Assembly (NCBI GenBank): GCA_012719495.1 | Contig: JAAYAG010000110.1 | Location: 1-64,000, forward strand | Direction: 5' to 3' | Source of the DNA: Bacteroidales bacterium | Lineage (GTDB): Bacteria; Bacteroidota; Bacteroidia; Bacteroidales; Prolixibacteraceae | DNA: 64,000 nt | In this document: piece by piece, positions 53,827 through 62,184 of the stretch | How positions within the stretch are numbered: the stretch's first letter is position 1 | How the letters are laid out: every line of letters begins with the position of its first letter | The notes under the pieces: model-generated | Databases searched by the model: none | Told to the model about the DNA's origin: nothing | The model's input: the letters and a program-made list of their open reading frames with translations, nothing else | Translations under genes and position numbers: made by a program

Positions 53827-56496
53827 ATGAACAATCTTCTTGAACCTTTTTTCCAACAAGCAAGGTTAACGCCCAGTGCCTTGGCTGCAACCGATTCTTC
53901 AAGTGAAATAAGCTATGGGGCCTTACTCGATAATGCACTTCGCTTTTATTCCCTGCTTTCGCGCTATTCATTCAGCACCAGACATGTAGCTGTTTATTTG
54001 CCCAATGGAACCGAGGCATTATCAGTGATTGTTTCGTTGTTGACAGCAGGGGTGGCCTATGCCGCATTGGATCCTGAAACCCCAAGCGATAGAAATAAAC
54101 AAATTGCTGATACCGGTGATTTTGATTATTTAATCACCTCTGAATTATTTGTTGAGCGGGCTGCTTCTTTTTTTTCATTGGATAAAATACTGGTTTATTC
54201 AGATTTAATCAAAAACGATCCCGTTGCATTCGAATTGGTGCGAGATGTTCAGCCAGAAGACCATTCTGTGCTTTTTTTCACCTCGGGATCGACAGGTATT
54301 CCCAAATGTGCCGTTCATACTCACCTAAGTATTTTTAATGGGCTTAAAGATTCGCTGGATATTTTAAAGGTGCGTAAAAACGATTCCTTCGACATGATTG
54401 CTCCCCTTTCTTTTGCTGCTAGTATTAATGTTTTTCTTGCATTGCAGCGAGGTTGCCCAATCCATTTTTTCGATGTTAAGAGGCAGGGAATTCATGGATA
54501 TGTGAAATTTTTGCGCGAACGAAAAATTAGCATAACCGTAATGACTGCCACCGTGTTCAGGGCTGTTTGCCGAATAGTTCAGACTGCAGGTTCGGGGCGT
54601 TTTTCTTCCGTCCGGCTTGTGCTCATGGCATTGAAATATGCCCGTAAGTACAAATTGAACACTACACAGGTACGGAAAAGCAAGATAAAAGCTATCAGCG
54701 AGATTGTAAAAGTTGCCGGTATTTCAAATTTGCCTTCATTGCGAATGATTAATTTGGTTGGTGAGCCGGTTGTTCCTGCCGATATTGAACTCTTTAAGTC
54801 GATTACTGGGAAGGATGCTGAATTGCTGAATGTTTACGGAGCCAGTGAAACCCGAACCATCTCAATAAAGATTTTTAAGCATTCTGATACTGATGTAAAA
54901 AAAGTCTCGGCTGGATATCCCTTCGGGCAGAATCAAGTGTATATCGTTGATGAAGACTTGCAATTGTTGGATAAAACCGAAGAAGGACAAATCATGGTTT
55001 CATCGCCTTACCTTGCTTCGGGATATTACAATAACCCAAAAGCAACAAACGATTCGTTTATTATTCATCCGGCTATTGGCAAGATGTGTTACCTTACCGG
55101 CGACTTAGGTTATATTTCGGCTCATGGAGAATTGTATCAACTTGGGCGGATCGATTCAATGGTTAAAGTGAGGGGAAACAGGGTCGATATTTTCGATATT
55201 GAGAATTGCCTTTTGAATTGCCCCGGTGTTAGCGAGGCTGTTGTGGTAAACAAAGGCAAAACGTTTTCTGAGGCTTTGTTGGTTGCCTATGTTGTTGTAA
55301 ATAAAGAAATAACTCATGGTATGCTCAGGGAATACGTAAAGTCGAAAGTCCCTGACTACATGGTTCCTGCTTTTTTTGTGATAAAAGACTGTCTTCCACA
55401 GACAAATACAGGAAAAATTGACCGTAAACAGCTTGCCGACGAAGCACTTAGCTTTAATAGTATAGTAGAGAGTCGCCCTGATGCATCGCTCGAAAATGAC
55501 CCTATATACCTGAAAGTTAAAGGTATAATCATGGATGAGTTGCACCTTCCCCGACTTTCTCCGCAAAACTGCTTTTTTAACGACTTAGGTGGCGATTCAA
55601 TACTTGCAACCACTGTGATATCGCGCATTAAAGACGAGATGAACATTGAGTTGCCCTATTTTATTCTTTACCGTTACCGCACTATCGATAAGTTGGTGGC
55701 CTACATAAAACTTCAGGGAAATAAAACCGTCACGTTAGATGTGCTGAGAAAACCTGTGAGGTTCGATTCTCCAGTCATTGTATTTGTAGCTCCGGTTAAA
55801 GGGGGTGCCGAAACATATAAATTCGGGCTTAATTCATTTCCCGAGCACTATGGGCTTTTTTCCCTTTCCTACAATATTACCGACGAGAAAACCGAAAAAT
55901 TCCTTTCGTTGCGTTATCTGGCTGAGCAGGCCGCAGAGGCATTAGAGCAAATTAATAATCAGCGAATTGTGTTGATGGGGTATAGCATGGGCGGATTGTT
56001 GGCTTATGAAATTGCCACGCATCTTGATCCCGGCAAAGTGCAAAAAATCATCATGCTTGACATTCCGCCGGCAAAGTATAAACGGCTGAACATACTTGGG
56101 GTTTTATGGAATGATTTACACCTTTTTGTAAAAAATACCCGTTCAAAAAACAGTGAAGCCCGAAAAGTTAACACATGGCATATGTTTATGTGTCTCTATT
56201 ATCTTTTTTCGTTTTCGAATAACGTTAAGCGTTTCGAAAAGAGGAAGAGCACACTAATGGCCGAAGCTGCGCATCTGCGTTTTTTCAGGCAAATGCACCA
56301 TCGTAAATTTTATGGTGATATGTTACTGTTTCGAACCAACGATCCAATTTTCAAGAGGAATACATATAACTGGAAAAAGTTTGTGAAGGGGAAGATTGAT
56401 ACAGTGCATATTCAGTCATCCCATTTTCAATTGCTTCATAACGATAACATTGAATTACTTAGTTCGGAAATAGTAAAAGCTATTGAAAAGGCATAA
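53827..56496 (+). CDS. Orphan A-T-TE nonribosomal peptide synthetase-like enzyme
   Basis: An 889-aa tri-domain enzyme. The adenylation domain (1-540) has core motifs FTSGSTGIPK at 151-160, NVYGASETR near 336, LTGDLGY near 423, GRIDSMVKVRG at 440-450 and the A10 Lys530 (TNTGKIDRKQL). It contains an unusual Lys-rich stretch of about 40 residues at 262-300 before the GEP core. The carrier domain (560-630) has LGGDS with phosphopantetheine Ser591. The thioesterase (645-889) has GYSMGG with nucleophile Ser720 and a candidate His near 868. No condensation domain, tailoring gene or phosphopantetheinyl transferase is nearby. Other A-T-TE enzymes dimerise arylpyruvates or cyclise short acyl units. The acyl substrate here is unknown. 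Confidence 0.9.
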   Translation: MNNLLEPFFQQARLTPSALAATDSSSEISYGALLDNALRFYSLLSRYSFSTRHVAVYLPNGTEALSVIVSLLTAGVAYAALDPETPSDRNKQIADTGDFDYLITSELFVERAASFFSLDKILVYSDLIKNDPVAFELVRDVQPEDHSVLFFTSGSTGIPKCAVHTHLSIFNGLKDSLDILKVRKNDSFDMIAPLSFAASINVFLALQRGCPIHFFDVKRQGIHGYVKFLRERKISITVMTATVFRAVCRIVQTAGSGRFSSVRLVLMALKYARKYKLNTTQVRKSKIKAISEIVKVAGISNLPSLRMINLVGEPVVPADIELFKSITGKDAELLNVYGASETRTISIKIFKHSDTDVKKVSAGYPFGQNQVYIVDEDLQLLDKTEEGQIMVSSPYLASGYYNNPKATNDSFIIHPAIGKMCYLTGDLGYISAHGELYQLGRIDSMVKVRGNRVDIFDIENCLLNCPGVSEAVVVNKGKTFSEALLVAYVVVNKEITHGMLREYVKSKVPDYMVPAFFVIKDCLPQTNTGKIDRKQLADEALSFNSIVESRPDASLENDPIYLKVKGIIMDELHLPRLSPQNCFFNDLGGDSILATTVISRIKDEMNIELPYFILYRYRTIDKLVAYIKLQGNKTVTLDVLRKPVRFDSPVIVFVAPVKGGAETYKFGLNSFPEHYGLFSLSYNITDEKTEKFLSLRYLAEQAAEALEQINNQRIVLMGYSMGGLLAYEIATHLDPGKVQKIIMLDIPPAKYKRLNILGVLWNDLHLFVKNTRSKNSEARKVNTWHMFMCLYYLFSFSNNVKRFEKRKSTLMAEAAHLRFFRQMHHRKFYGDMLLFRTNDPIFKRNTYNWKKFVKGKIDTVHIQSSHFQLLHNDNIELLSSEIVKAIEKA

Positions 56497-56500
56497 AAAA

Positions 56501-56527
56501 AGCCCGGAATACTTCTATATCCGGGCT
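56501..56527. terminator. Bidirectional terminator between the NRPS-like gene and DUF2271
   Basis: AGCCCGG (56501-56507) pairs perfectly with CCGGGCT (56521-56527). The A-run at 56495-56501 makes a U-tract for the minus strand; the plus side has a weaker TTTATTT. It lies 118 bp downstream of the DUF2271 stop. Confidence 0.75.
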
Positions 56528-56644
56528 GAATTTATTTATGAAAGATTTCCTACTTTCTTTGCTTTTACTGACTTCCACACTATTTTGGTGGACATTTTGC
56601 AATGTTTTAATTGTTTGGCATATGTAATTTAGGACACCTTTTGT

Positions 56645-57169
56645 TTATTTTTTCTTAGCTGCTTTTGATGGGGTCCACACCAAGCTGATATCTGAAAAGC
56701 TTGGAACATTGGCCGGTTTTACAGTTTTTGCCGAACGGCCTTTATTGATTATAAAAGAAGAATACACACCAGTACCATTGATCTCTGTGAGTTCGATGCA
56801 TATTTTGTATTTCCCGTCGGCTACAAGCTTTTGGTTGAAATCTTTTCCATTCCAAGTACATGATACTTTGTCGTGAGTGTTGCGCGTTGCTGATGAGATT
56901 GCATCAACAGTGTTGAACTCTGCACCAGCTTTGCTGGTTGAATTTTTCCAATTGGTAAGAAATATTTTCCTCTTTTCGGCATGGGCTACAAGGGTTTTTA
57001 CAAATTTGCCCGACTCATCTTCAACCCAAATAGCCATTGAATTCCTTGGAGTATATCTTCCTCCGGTACTCGAAGTCAATACCTCAACTTTTAACTCGCC
57101 AGCTGTTTGTGCCATGCCGTTAATCGACAATAAGGCAATAATAACTGTAAACAAAATTTTTCTTCCCAT
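56645..57169 (-). CDS. DUF2271 periplasmic protein
   Basis: A 174-aa exported protein with a signal peptide (MGRKILFTVIIALLSINGMAQ). The DUF2271 pattern is visible: GGRYTPRNSMAIWVEDESGKFVKTL, the later CTWNGKDFNQKLVADGKYKICIEL, and an Ig-like strand pattern. DUF2271 proteins often accompany ApbE/FMN-dependent or thiol-oxidation systems; no such partner is present here. The lysine-rich tail (PSKAAKKK) is unusual. A 220-bp gap upstream separates it from the accessory block. Confidence 0.82.
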   Translation of the reverse strand: MGRKILFTVIIALLSINGMAQTAGELKVEVLTSSTGGRYTPRNSMAIWVEDESGKFVKTLVAHAEKRKIFLTNWKNSTSKAGAEFNTVDAISSATRNTHDKVSCTWNGKDFNQKLVADGKYKICIELTEINGTGVYSSFIINKGRSAKTVKPANVPSFSDISLVWTPSKAAKKK

Positions 57170-57389
57170 GATATTAGTTTTTATGAATTAGCAAATTTTA
57201 TAAATCATCGTGTTCTCATGAAAGAGCACCGAAATTGATGTTTTGACTCTGTTTGTTCAAGAAGGTTTATGTCATTCTTTAGGCAAAAGAATAAAAGATA
57301 AGTTAATATTCCGGTGTATCAGATAACGAGATTTGATTATGTGTAACAAATGAGAGTTTTGATTAACAATGTGTTACCAGTTGCATTTT

Positions 57390-58121
57390 TTAGAGCTTTA
57401 ATCCAAATCCAAGCATTACATTGTAATTTTTCCATTCTTTGGCTGAACTGTTATTCATTAAATTATTCGTCAGCACATTTTTGAGTCCGTAATTAAACCG
57501 GGTTAATATTACTCCGTGTATTGCTTGCGATATTTTAACCTCATAGGCAAGTTGAAGCGATGCGCCATAATCAATTGACGTATAATCCTTTTTTATATCT
57601 GTGTCGTATTTTTGTATTGGTTCAATTGACTCTGTTACTGGATCTGGGGCATAAATCACAAATCTGGACGTATCTGTATACGAAGTTCCTTTCTCATTGG
57701 CACTTATTAACATAGAAAGGTATGGCCCGGCGGAAATTGTAATTGGTATTTTTTCATATAAACGGTATTTTATCAAAAAGGGTAAGGTTAGGTATGAATT
57801 TGTCAAATTCCCTTTATTCTCAATTAGTCCAATTTTATCGTTTATGTCAAGAACAGTATAATTATAATTCAGTCCGGTGCTAATCGAATATTTACTGTTC
57901 AACTTATAAGAAATGAATAGTTCAAGAAAGTATCCAAAATCTGAGCAATAATCAGTTTGAGGATGACCTGCAAACTCGGGCATAACCTCAATTGTTTTTT
58001 TATATGGAATTGTCAGGGTAGTTCCAAAATCCAATTGATAAGAAATCTTTTTAAAATCTTGCGCATAAATTTCTACTAATGAGATCAGTCCTAATAGTAA
58101 AATCATTAAAATCGGTTTCAT
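57390..58121 (-). CDS. Outer-membrane beta-barrel protein (PorT/OmpW-like size)
   Basis: A 243-aa protein with a signal peptide (MKPILMILLLGLISLVEIYAQ). Alternating strands (FLELFISYKLNSKYSISTGLNYNYTVL, PLLIKYRLYEKIPITISAGPYLSM) and the C-terminal aromatic-plus-leucine end indicate an 8-stranded porin-like barrel. Function unknown. Codons are AT-rich. It is the last of four minus-strand genes separated by folded, attC-like intergenic sequences and may have been acquired with them. Confidence 0.7.
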   Translation of the reverse strand: MKPILMILLLGLISLVEIYAQDFKKISYQLDFGTTLTIPYKKTIEVMPEFAGHPQTDYCSDFGYFLELFISYKLNSKYSISTGLNYNYTVLDINDKIGLIENKGNLTNSYLTLPFLIKYRLYEKIPITISAGPYLSMLISANEKGTSYTDTSRFVIYAPDPVTESIEPIQKYDTDIKKDYTSIDYGASLQLAYEVKISQAIHGVILTRFNYGLKNVLTNNLMNNSSAKEWKNYNVMLGFGLKL

Positions 58122-58137
58122 GTTGTCTGTATGTTCG

Positions 58138-58230
58138 TTTATAAATGGTTGGCAACGTTGGTGGTATGAGGTTGTGGCAGCAAGTCGCGAACTTACTGCC
58201 CTTTTTATTGGCTCAATTGTGCCGTAATCG
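58138..58230 (-). repeat. attC-like folded repeat A
   Basis: The gap between two accessory genes holds a folded sequence: GGCAG (58176-58180) and CTGCC (58196-58200) with inner AGT/ACT pairing, plus a TTGTGCCGTAA motif at 58217-58227 and GGCAACGTTGG at 58151-58161. The 11-bp motif recurs at 59693-59703 in the next cassette junction. Imperfect stems with unpaired bases are features of integron attC sites. No integron integrase is present in the window. Confidence 0.45.
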
Positions 58231-58237
58231 CTGAATT

Positions 58238-58852
58238 TTAATATTTTTCTTTTCTTTCAAATTGGTCATTGAGTGTCAAGTAATGAATCGCAATTAATAG
58301 TCTGATTTTAGGGTTATTGACTTTATAGTTTTTATAATTCTTAATTAAGTCTGCAACCATTGTTGGTGAAATATCTCCCGCTATTTCAAGCGAGTTGCAA
58401 TAATTGTTGATTACACTGTCATGTTCCCCAGATGCCTTTAAAAACTCCACATATTTGCCTTGATGGTTTAATTTAATATGTTTCAATGTGTCATTCGAGC
58501 CCCATTTAGTCGACCAGCTAATTGTCCAAATATTGTTAAAAGTCTTTTGGTCGAGTTGATTATAAAGCTCTTTTTGGTCGTTGAAATTAATCGACAGTTT
58601 AAAGTCTGATATTTTTTCAATGTAGGCGTTTTGTAAAAAAAAGTCGGTGTACACTCTTTCCAAATCTTCTTGTTTATCACTCTTTGTCAAACCAATACTT
58701 TTGTCAAAGAAACGTTGGATTTTTGTTAAGTCATTAATCTCGGTTGAGTTAAACGACTCTTTAATTGTTTGGTCATTTGACAAGTCGTTTTGTCTTTGAG
58801 TAGTGCAACTAAGTGCAATAATCATGGTTGAAAGCAGGAGTAAACTTTTCAT
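58238..58852 (-). CDS. Uncharacterised lipoprotein
   Basis: A 204-aa protein starting at MKSLLLLSTMIIALSC, a lipoprotein signal with Cys at 16. The 24 upstream in-frame codons were not used because the lipobox starts here. The body is mostly charged and helical (NDLTKIQRFFDKSIGLTKSDKQEDLERVYTDFFL). No family was recognised. It lies between attC-like junctions, which is consistent with a mobile gene cassette. Confidence 0.65.
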   Translation of the reverse strand: MKSLLLLSTMIIALSCTTQRQNDLSNDQTIKESFNSTEINDLTKIQRFFDKSIGLTKSDKQEDLERVYTDFFLQNAYIEKISDFKLSINFNDQKELYNQLDQKTFNNIWTISWSTKWGSNDTLKHIKLNHQGKYVEFLKASGEHDSVINNYCNSLEIAGDISPTMVADLIKNYKNYKVNNPKIRLLIAIHYLTLNDQFERKEKY

Positions 58853-59010
58853 ATCGTTAGTTTTAAGGTTGAGCCAATTTGTAAATACACATAATTTGTA
58901 TCTGTTTTTGTTCCAGAATTCCAAATTTAAAAAACTAAAGCTATTATATCAGTATTGACATGTTGTTTCATGCATTTTTTCAGCAGTAGTGCTAACCGAT
59001 TTTACGATAT

Positions 59011-59649
59011 TTAATCCTTCCGGCAAATCACAAATTTACATTTTAATGGTTCTTGCCCAATCATGTGTTTTATAGGTTCATCAATATCTTTAAACTCCAA
59101 TAATCCCACATCGGCAAACTCCTTATTAATAGACTCAGAATCATAGAAAAACACGTTTAATCCTTTCATAATCTGGAATCTATCCTTGCTTAAGAGTTTC
59201 CCGTTTCCAAACATATTAGCTTGTTTAGATACCACCGTAAAAATCATTAATCCACCGGATTTAAGTTGATTAAAACATGATTTCAAAAAATTTCTACGCT
59301 CTGTTTTATTCAATAAATGAAGCAATGCGTAACAAAAAATTCCGTTGTACTGTTCGCTATCAAAAGGCATTAAAACCACCGATCCATGATGAATCAAACA
59401 ATCTAACCCGTTTGATTTTGCCAGGTCAATTGCTGATTTTGAAATCTCAATGCCAGTTACATTAACCCCATTATCGTAAAATAATTTTGCATTACGACCG
59501 TAACCAAATCCAGGGATAAGAATCTTATTAATCCCATTAGATTTAAATAAATCTAATGCAATTATAGCAGAATCTGAAGGCTCAAATTTCCACATTGACC
59601 CTTCTTCTTTAAATCTGGAATCCCAATATTCAATCATCCTATCAGTCAA
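59011..59649 (-). CDS. Class I SAM-dependent methyltransferase
   Basis: A 212-aa enzyme with the Rossmann-type motif I (ILIPGFGYGRNAKLFYDNG near 42-60), motif II (VTGIEISKSAIDLAK), and a core strand with GIFCYALLHLL near 110. The order and the EYWDSRFKEEGSMWKFEPSDSAI start resemble tellurite-resistance/thiopurine-type small-molecule methyltransferases. The substrate is unknown. It is the second of the AT-rich accessory genes, followed by an attC-like junction upstream at 59655-59765. Confidence 0.87.
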   Translation of the reverse strand: MTDRMIEYWDSRFKEEGSMWKFEPSDSAIIALDLFKSNGINKILIPGFGYGRNAKLFYDNGVNVTGIEISKSAIDLAKSNGLDCLIHHGSVVLMPFDSEQYNGIFCYALLHLLNKTERRNFLKSCFNQLKSGGLMIFTVVSKQANMFGNGKLLSKDRFQIMKGLNVFFYDSESINKEFADVGLLEFKDIDEPIKHMIGQEPLKCKFVICRKD

Positions 59650-59654
59650 TCGTT

Positions 59655-59765
59655 ATACGGCATGTAAAATTGTTTTCAAAAGTTGCTGAGCCTTGTGCCG
59701 TAACCTTTGCGGGCTACAGGTTTGTTGTCGGCACAGAATTGAAAATCAGCGGAGTTAAACGGCAA
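59655..59765 (-). repeat. attC-like folded repeat B
   Basis: The junction before the methyltransferase gene contains TGTGCCG (59694-59700) paired with CGGCACA (59729-59735), inside which AACCT (59702-59706) pairs with AGGTT (59718-59722), so the region folds into an imperfect stem with bulges. TTGTGCCGTAA at 59693-59703 is shared with junction A. GTTATACGGC near 59652 and GTTAAACGGC near 59754 form end boxes of opposite orientation to the core. This resembles an attC recombination site. Confidence 0.5.
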
Positions 59766-59779
59766 ATGAGATGTGTTTT

Positions 59780-60697
59780 TTATTTTAACTCTTTCATTGT
59801 TCCAATTATATCAATCACTTGAGGTCTAAATAAATAGTTGGCTGTAAAATTTCCATTAGAATCTACGATTACGCCAAAAGGTATTCCTCCACATTTGAAT
59901 ATCTTGGAAATTTTTCTGGCATTCTCATTTATTATTAATTGAATCCCTTGTGGATTTTTATCGTCAATATAAGCTTTCCAACGCTCAAAATCTTTATCTA
60001 TCGAAATGTCGATGAAAATTATTTCGGGATGCTCTTTTAATGCTGATTTAATCTCTTCCAATTTGGGTTTATCTTCTATGCATGGACCACACGATGTAGA
60101 CCAAAAAGTGATGAAAATTTTCTTTCCTTTGAACTGATTCAAAGATATTTCAGCATTATTGGTGTCTAACAATTTTATATCTGGTATTTTTTGGGGTTTA
60201 TTGCCGTTGAAATTCCATACTACTATTTGCCCATATTGCGTTTTATTTTTTTTCCCTTTAACCTCGATCATGTGATATTTCTTAATAACCAAGGGTTCCG
60301 AAATTAAACAGAATAAAAACCAAGCTAGCATTGGTATTAAGATAAGTATCTTGTATAGTTTTTTAATTTTATCTCTGGTAACTAGTACGGATCCAATTGC
60401 AAACAAAATTAGGATGACAAGTATATCGCCAAATCCCATTAAAACAAAAAGATAAAGAGGAATAATAAGAATGGGGAGAAATTTTATAGGCACTTTACTA
60501 GTGATTATTCCTGCTATTAAATATGCAATAGAACATGAAAAAATAGGAATCCAATCTAGTGTTGTAACATTATCAATCCTAATGACACCGTCAAATGTAA
60601 AAAGAATTAGAAATATTATAATAAGGATGCTCAGGAAGCCTAGCCCAAGACGAATAGCAATTTTTTTTGGGTTCATATTGTTTGATTTATTTAGCAT
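59780..60697 (-). CDS. Membrane-anchored thioredoxin-like (TlpA/redoxin) protein
   Basis: A 305-aa protein with four hydrophobic helices in the first 140 residues and a C-terminal periplasmic TlpA-like domain. The redox motif is STSCGPCIEDKP near 203-214, with preceding LNQFKGKKIFITFW and the later GGIPFGVIVD cis-Pro region. It probably reduces or exchanges disulfides in the periplasm. An alternative start lies at 60676. It is downstream of, and 3 bp from, the end of a 5'-truncated frame (60701-60973). Confidence 0.85.
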   Translation of the reverse strand: MLNKSNNMNPKKIAIRLGLGFLSILIIIFLILFTFDGVIRIDNVTTLDWIPIFSCSIAYLIAGIITSKVPIKFLPILIIPLYLFVLMGFGDILVILILFAIGSVLVTRDKIKKLYKILILIPMLAWFLFCLISEPLVIKKYHMIEVKGKKNKTQYGQIVVWNFNGNKPQKIPDIKLLDTNNAEISLNQFKGKKIFITFWSTSCGPCIEDKPKLEEIKSALKEHPEIIFIDISIDKDFERWKAYIDDKNPQGIQLIINENARKISKIFKCGGIPFGVIVDSNGNFTANYLFRPQVIDIIGTMKELK

Positions 60698-60700
60698 TTT

Positions 60701-60973
60701 TTAATTTTTACCATCAAAGTGCTTTGCAATTGTCTTTTCCAAGTCGTAAACTAAAAACTTATCAATTACTCTTTTATCCTTATTTATTAAATAGCAATCA
60801 TAGCTACTGTATGCATTTCTATTGTTTTTATAAAAATCGCTATTGACAGAATCACTAATATCGACAATTAATCCACCAATATTTTCTTTGATCTCATACT
60901 CTACTCCAATAATATCAATTTTGTCTGAATATTTGTCAATTAATCCTTTATAACTTTTATATGATCGATAAAG
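60701..60973 (-). pseudogene. 5'-truncated gene remnant upstream of the TlpA-like gene
   Basis: On the minus strand a 91-codon open frame ends in TAA at 60703-60701 just before the TlpA-like ATG. Its upstream end is a stop at 60976-60974 and it has no ATG. The product reads like a genuine protein tail (ENIGGLIVDISDSVNSDFY, then YSSYDCYLINKDKRVIDKF), weakly similar to the C-terminal part of a redoxin/peroxiredoxin-like domain. The 5' part appears lost, so it is a decayed gene rather than an expressed one. Spacing to the next gene matches an old operon. Confidence 0.55.
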
Positions 60974-60976
60974 TTA

Positions 60977-61304
60977 GATGTTTCATAGTTGGTTATTAAC
61001 AGTTTTTTATTGCTTTGAAAATACACCTAAGTTGCACCTTTTTTTGCTTACTAGTACGTTATTTTAATGTTGAGGATCGAGTGTCTGGTGCTAATCTTTT
61101 TTGTTGGTTTAAAATTAGGATATGTTTTGTTTATTTACAAAATGAGTGAAAGTTTTAATGTAAGGTAATCTGTTGCTTCGGGTTGTTCCGACGGCTCTGC
61201 TACTCCTCGTTTTTGTGCTATTCTGTTCTAAAAGGCTACAGTTCTTTTGGTATATGCCCTGGCTAATACGCGAGCCGGGCGGGTAGGGGCAGCATGCTCT
61301 GCCT
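60977..61304. other. Gene-free stretch next to the accessory block
   Basis: No coding frame, tRNA or terminator was recognised. The half next to the Tim44-like gene (about 61180-61300) is GC-richer than the half next to the remnant, as if two sequences of different origin meet here. No direct repeat marking an insertion was found by eye. Confidence 0.4.
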
Positions 61305-61997
61305 TCAGTTTTTCGAGGTTTCGTAATAGTTCCTCGTTTTTATAATGTCCCATATACTCACATGGTTATCAATATAGTCGAGGAGCCATTGGTCGCCGGT
61401 ACGGATGAAATGGAAGGTGTCGGTAAATGTTTCGGTTCTCTTGTCGGCATTCTTTATTACTTCACCAGTTTTATCGTTTATGGTATAGTCGAGCATTGTT
61501 CCCTTAATATGGGCAATGAAGCTGTCGTGCTTGTTATCAAGGTAATCTTCGCAGCCAATAATTTTTATACTTTGTATTTCGATACCCGATAGTATGTTTT
61601 TTTCTCCGCTCTCGGTCATACAATCAAATTGTGTCTTAAAGTCTTCATACAAACGAGGGCTGATAAACTCTTTTACCCGGTTTACATCGCGGTTCATCCA
61701 AGCATACTGCATTTTCAGAAACACCCGTTTGGCATGGTCTCGCATTTGTTCAAAATTCCAAAACGAATCGTTTACCCCCCCCTTTTCAATAACACTTCTG
61801 CTATGGTCAACTTTAATATATAATGCCACGGTTACAATAAATGAATATATGCCAACCAGTATCAGTGCTATAAGGTTTCCTTTTCCGCCGCCGCCGCTCC
61901 CGCTTCCTCCACCACCGCCTGCTCGTGCTAGTACTTCTAACGAAATGAATATCAATGGCAATGCCACTAAAAGCCGGTTGGTGATTCGAGTCTTCAT
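61305..61997 (-). CDS. Tim44-like membrane-associated protein
   Basis: A 230-aa protein with an N-terminal signal-like helix (RLLVALPLIFISLEVLA), a Gly-Ser-rich linker (AGGGGGSGSGGGGKG) and a second helix near 50-65, then a cytoplasmic or periplasmic C-terminal domain of about 150 residues resembling the Tim44/TIM44-like fold (LKMQYAWMNRDVNRVKEFISPRLYEDFKTQF, and a C-terminal FIRTGDQWLLDYIDN). The start at 61997 was preferred over the ATG at 62033. Members may bind membranes or assist protein export; its role is unknown. The next gene is divergently transcribed. Confidence 0.7.
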   Translation of the reverse strand: MKTRITNRLLVALPLIFISLEVLARAGGGGGSGSGGGGKGNLIALILVGIYSFIVTVALYIKVDHSRSVIEKGGVNDSFWNFEQMRDHAKRVFLKMQYAWMNRDVNRVKEFISPRLYEDFKTQFDCMTESGEKNILSGIEIQSIKIIGCEDYLDNKHDSFIAHIKGTMLDYTINDKTGEVIKNADKRTETFTDTFHFIRTGDQWLLDYIDNHVSIWDIIKTRNYYETSKN

Positions 61998-62107
61998 GTG
62001 ATAGTGAAAAATAATCTTTGGTTTCTGTTTCAAACTTACAGTTTTTCCTTTTTTGTTATTCCTTTATTATGAATTAATTATTGAAGTTATTGTTAAAAAT
62101 CTTCTTT

Positions 62108-62122
62108 GTGTCAAAATAACAC
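62108..62122 (+). promoter_or_regulatory. Candidate NrtR operator 1
   Basis: GTGTCAAAATAACAC is a 15-bp imperfect palindrome (GTGT/ACAC arms) 77 bp before the nrtR ATG. A second copy follows 53 bp downstream, near five turns of the helix. Both overlap or flank the predicted promoter. Confidence 0.5.
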
Positions 62123-62131
62123 CAAGAAGAT

Positions 62132-62161
62132 TTGGTTGTTTGTTTTAGAAATCTACCTTTG
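62132..62161 (+). promoter_or_regulatory. Promoter of nrtR-pncB
   Basis: TTG (62132-62134) and TACCTTTG (62154-62161) are 19 bp apart, matching the Bacteroidetes consensus, 24 bp before the nrtR ATG. Operator 2 starts at the last base of the -7 box. Confidence 0.6.
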
Positions 62162-62175
62162 TGTCGAAATAACAT
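62161..62175 (+). promoter_or_regulatory. Candidate NrtR operator 2
   Basis: GTGTCGAAATAACAT repeats the first operator with two differences and overlaps the -7 box and start region. A bound repressor here would block transcription initiation. Confidence 0.5.
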
Positions 62176-62184
62176 TTTGATGAG

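Noticed and set aside
58122-59770. tRNA genes in the accessory-block junctions
   Set aside because: The junctions fold, but no cloverleaf with a T-loop GTTCRA motif or CCA-adjacent acceptor stem was found.
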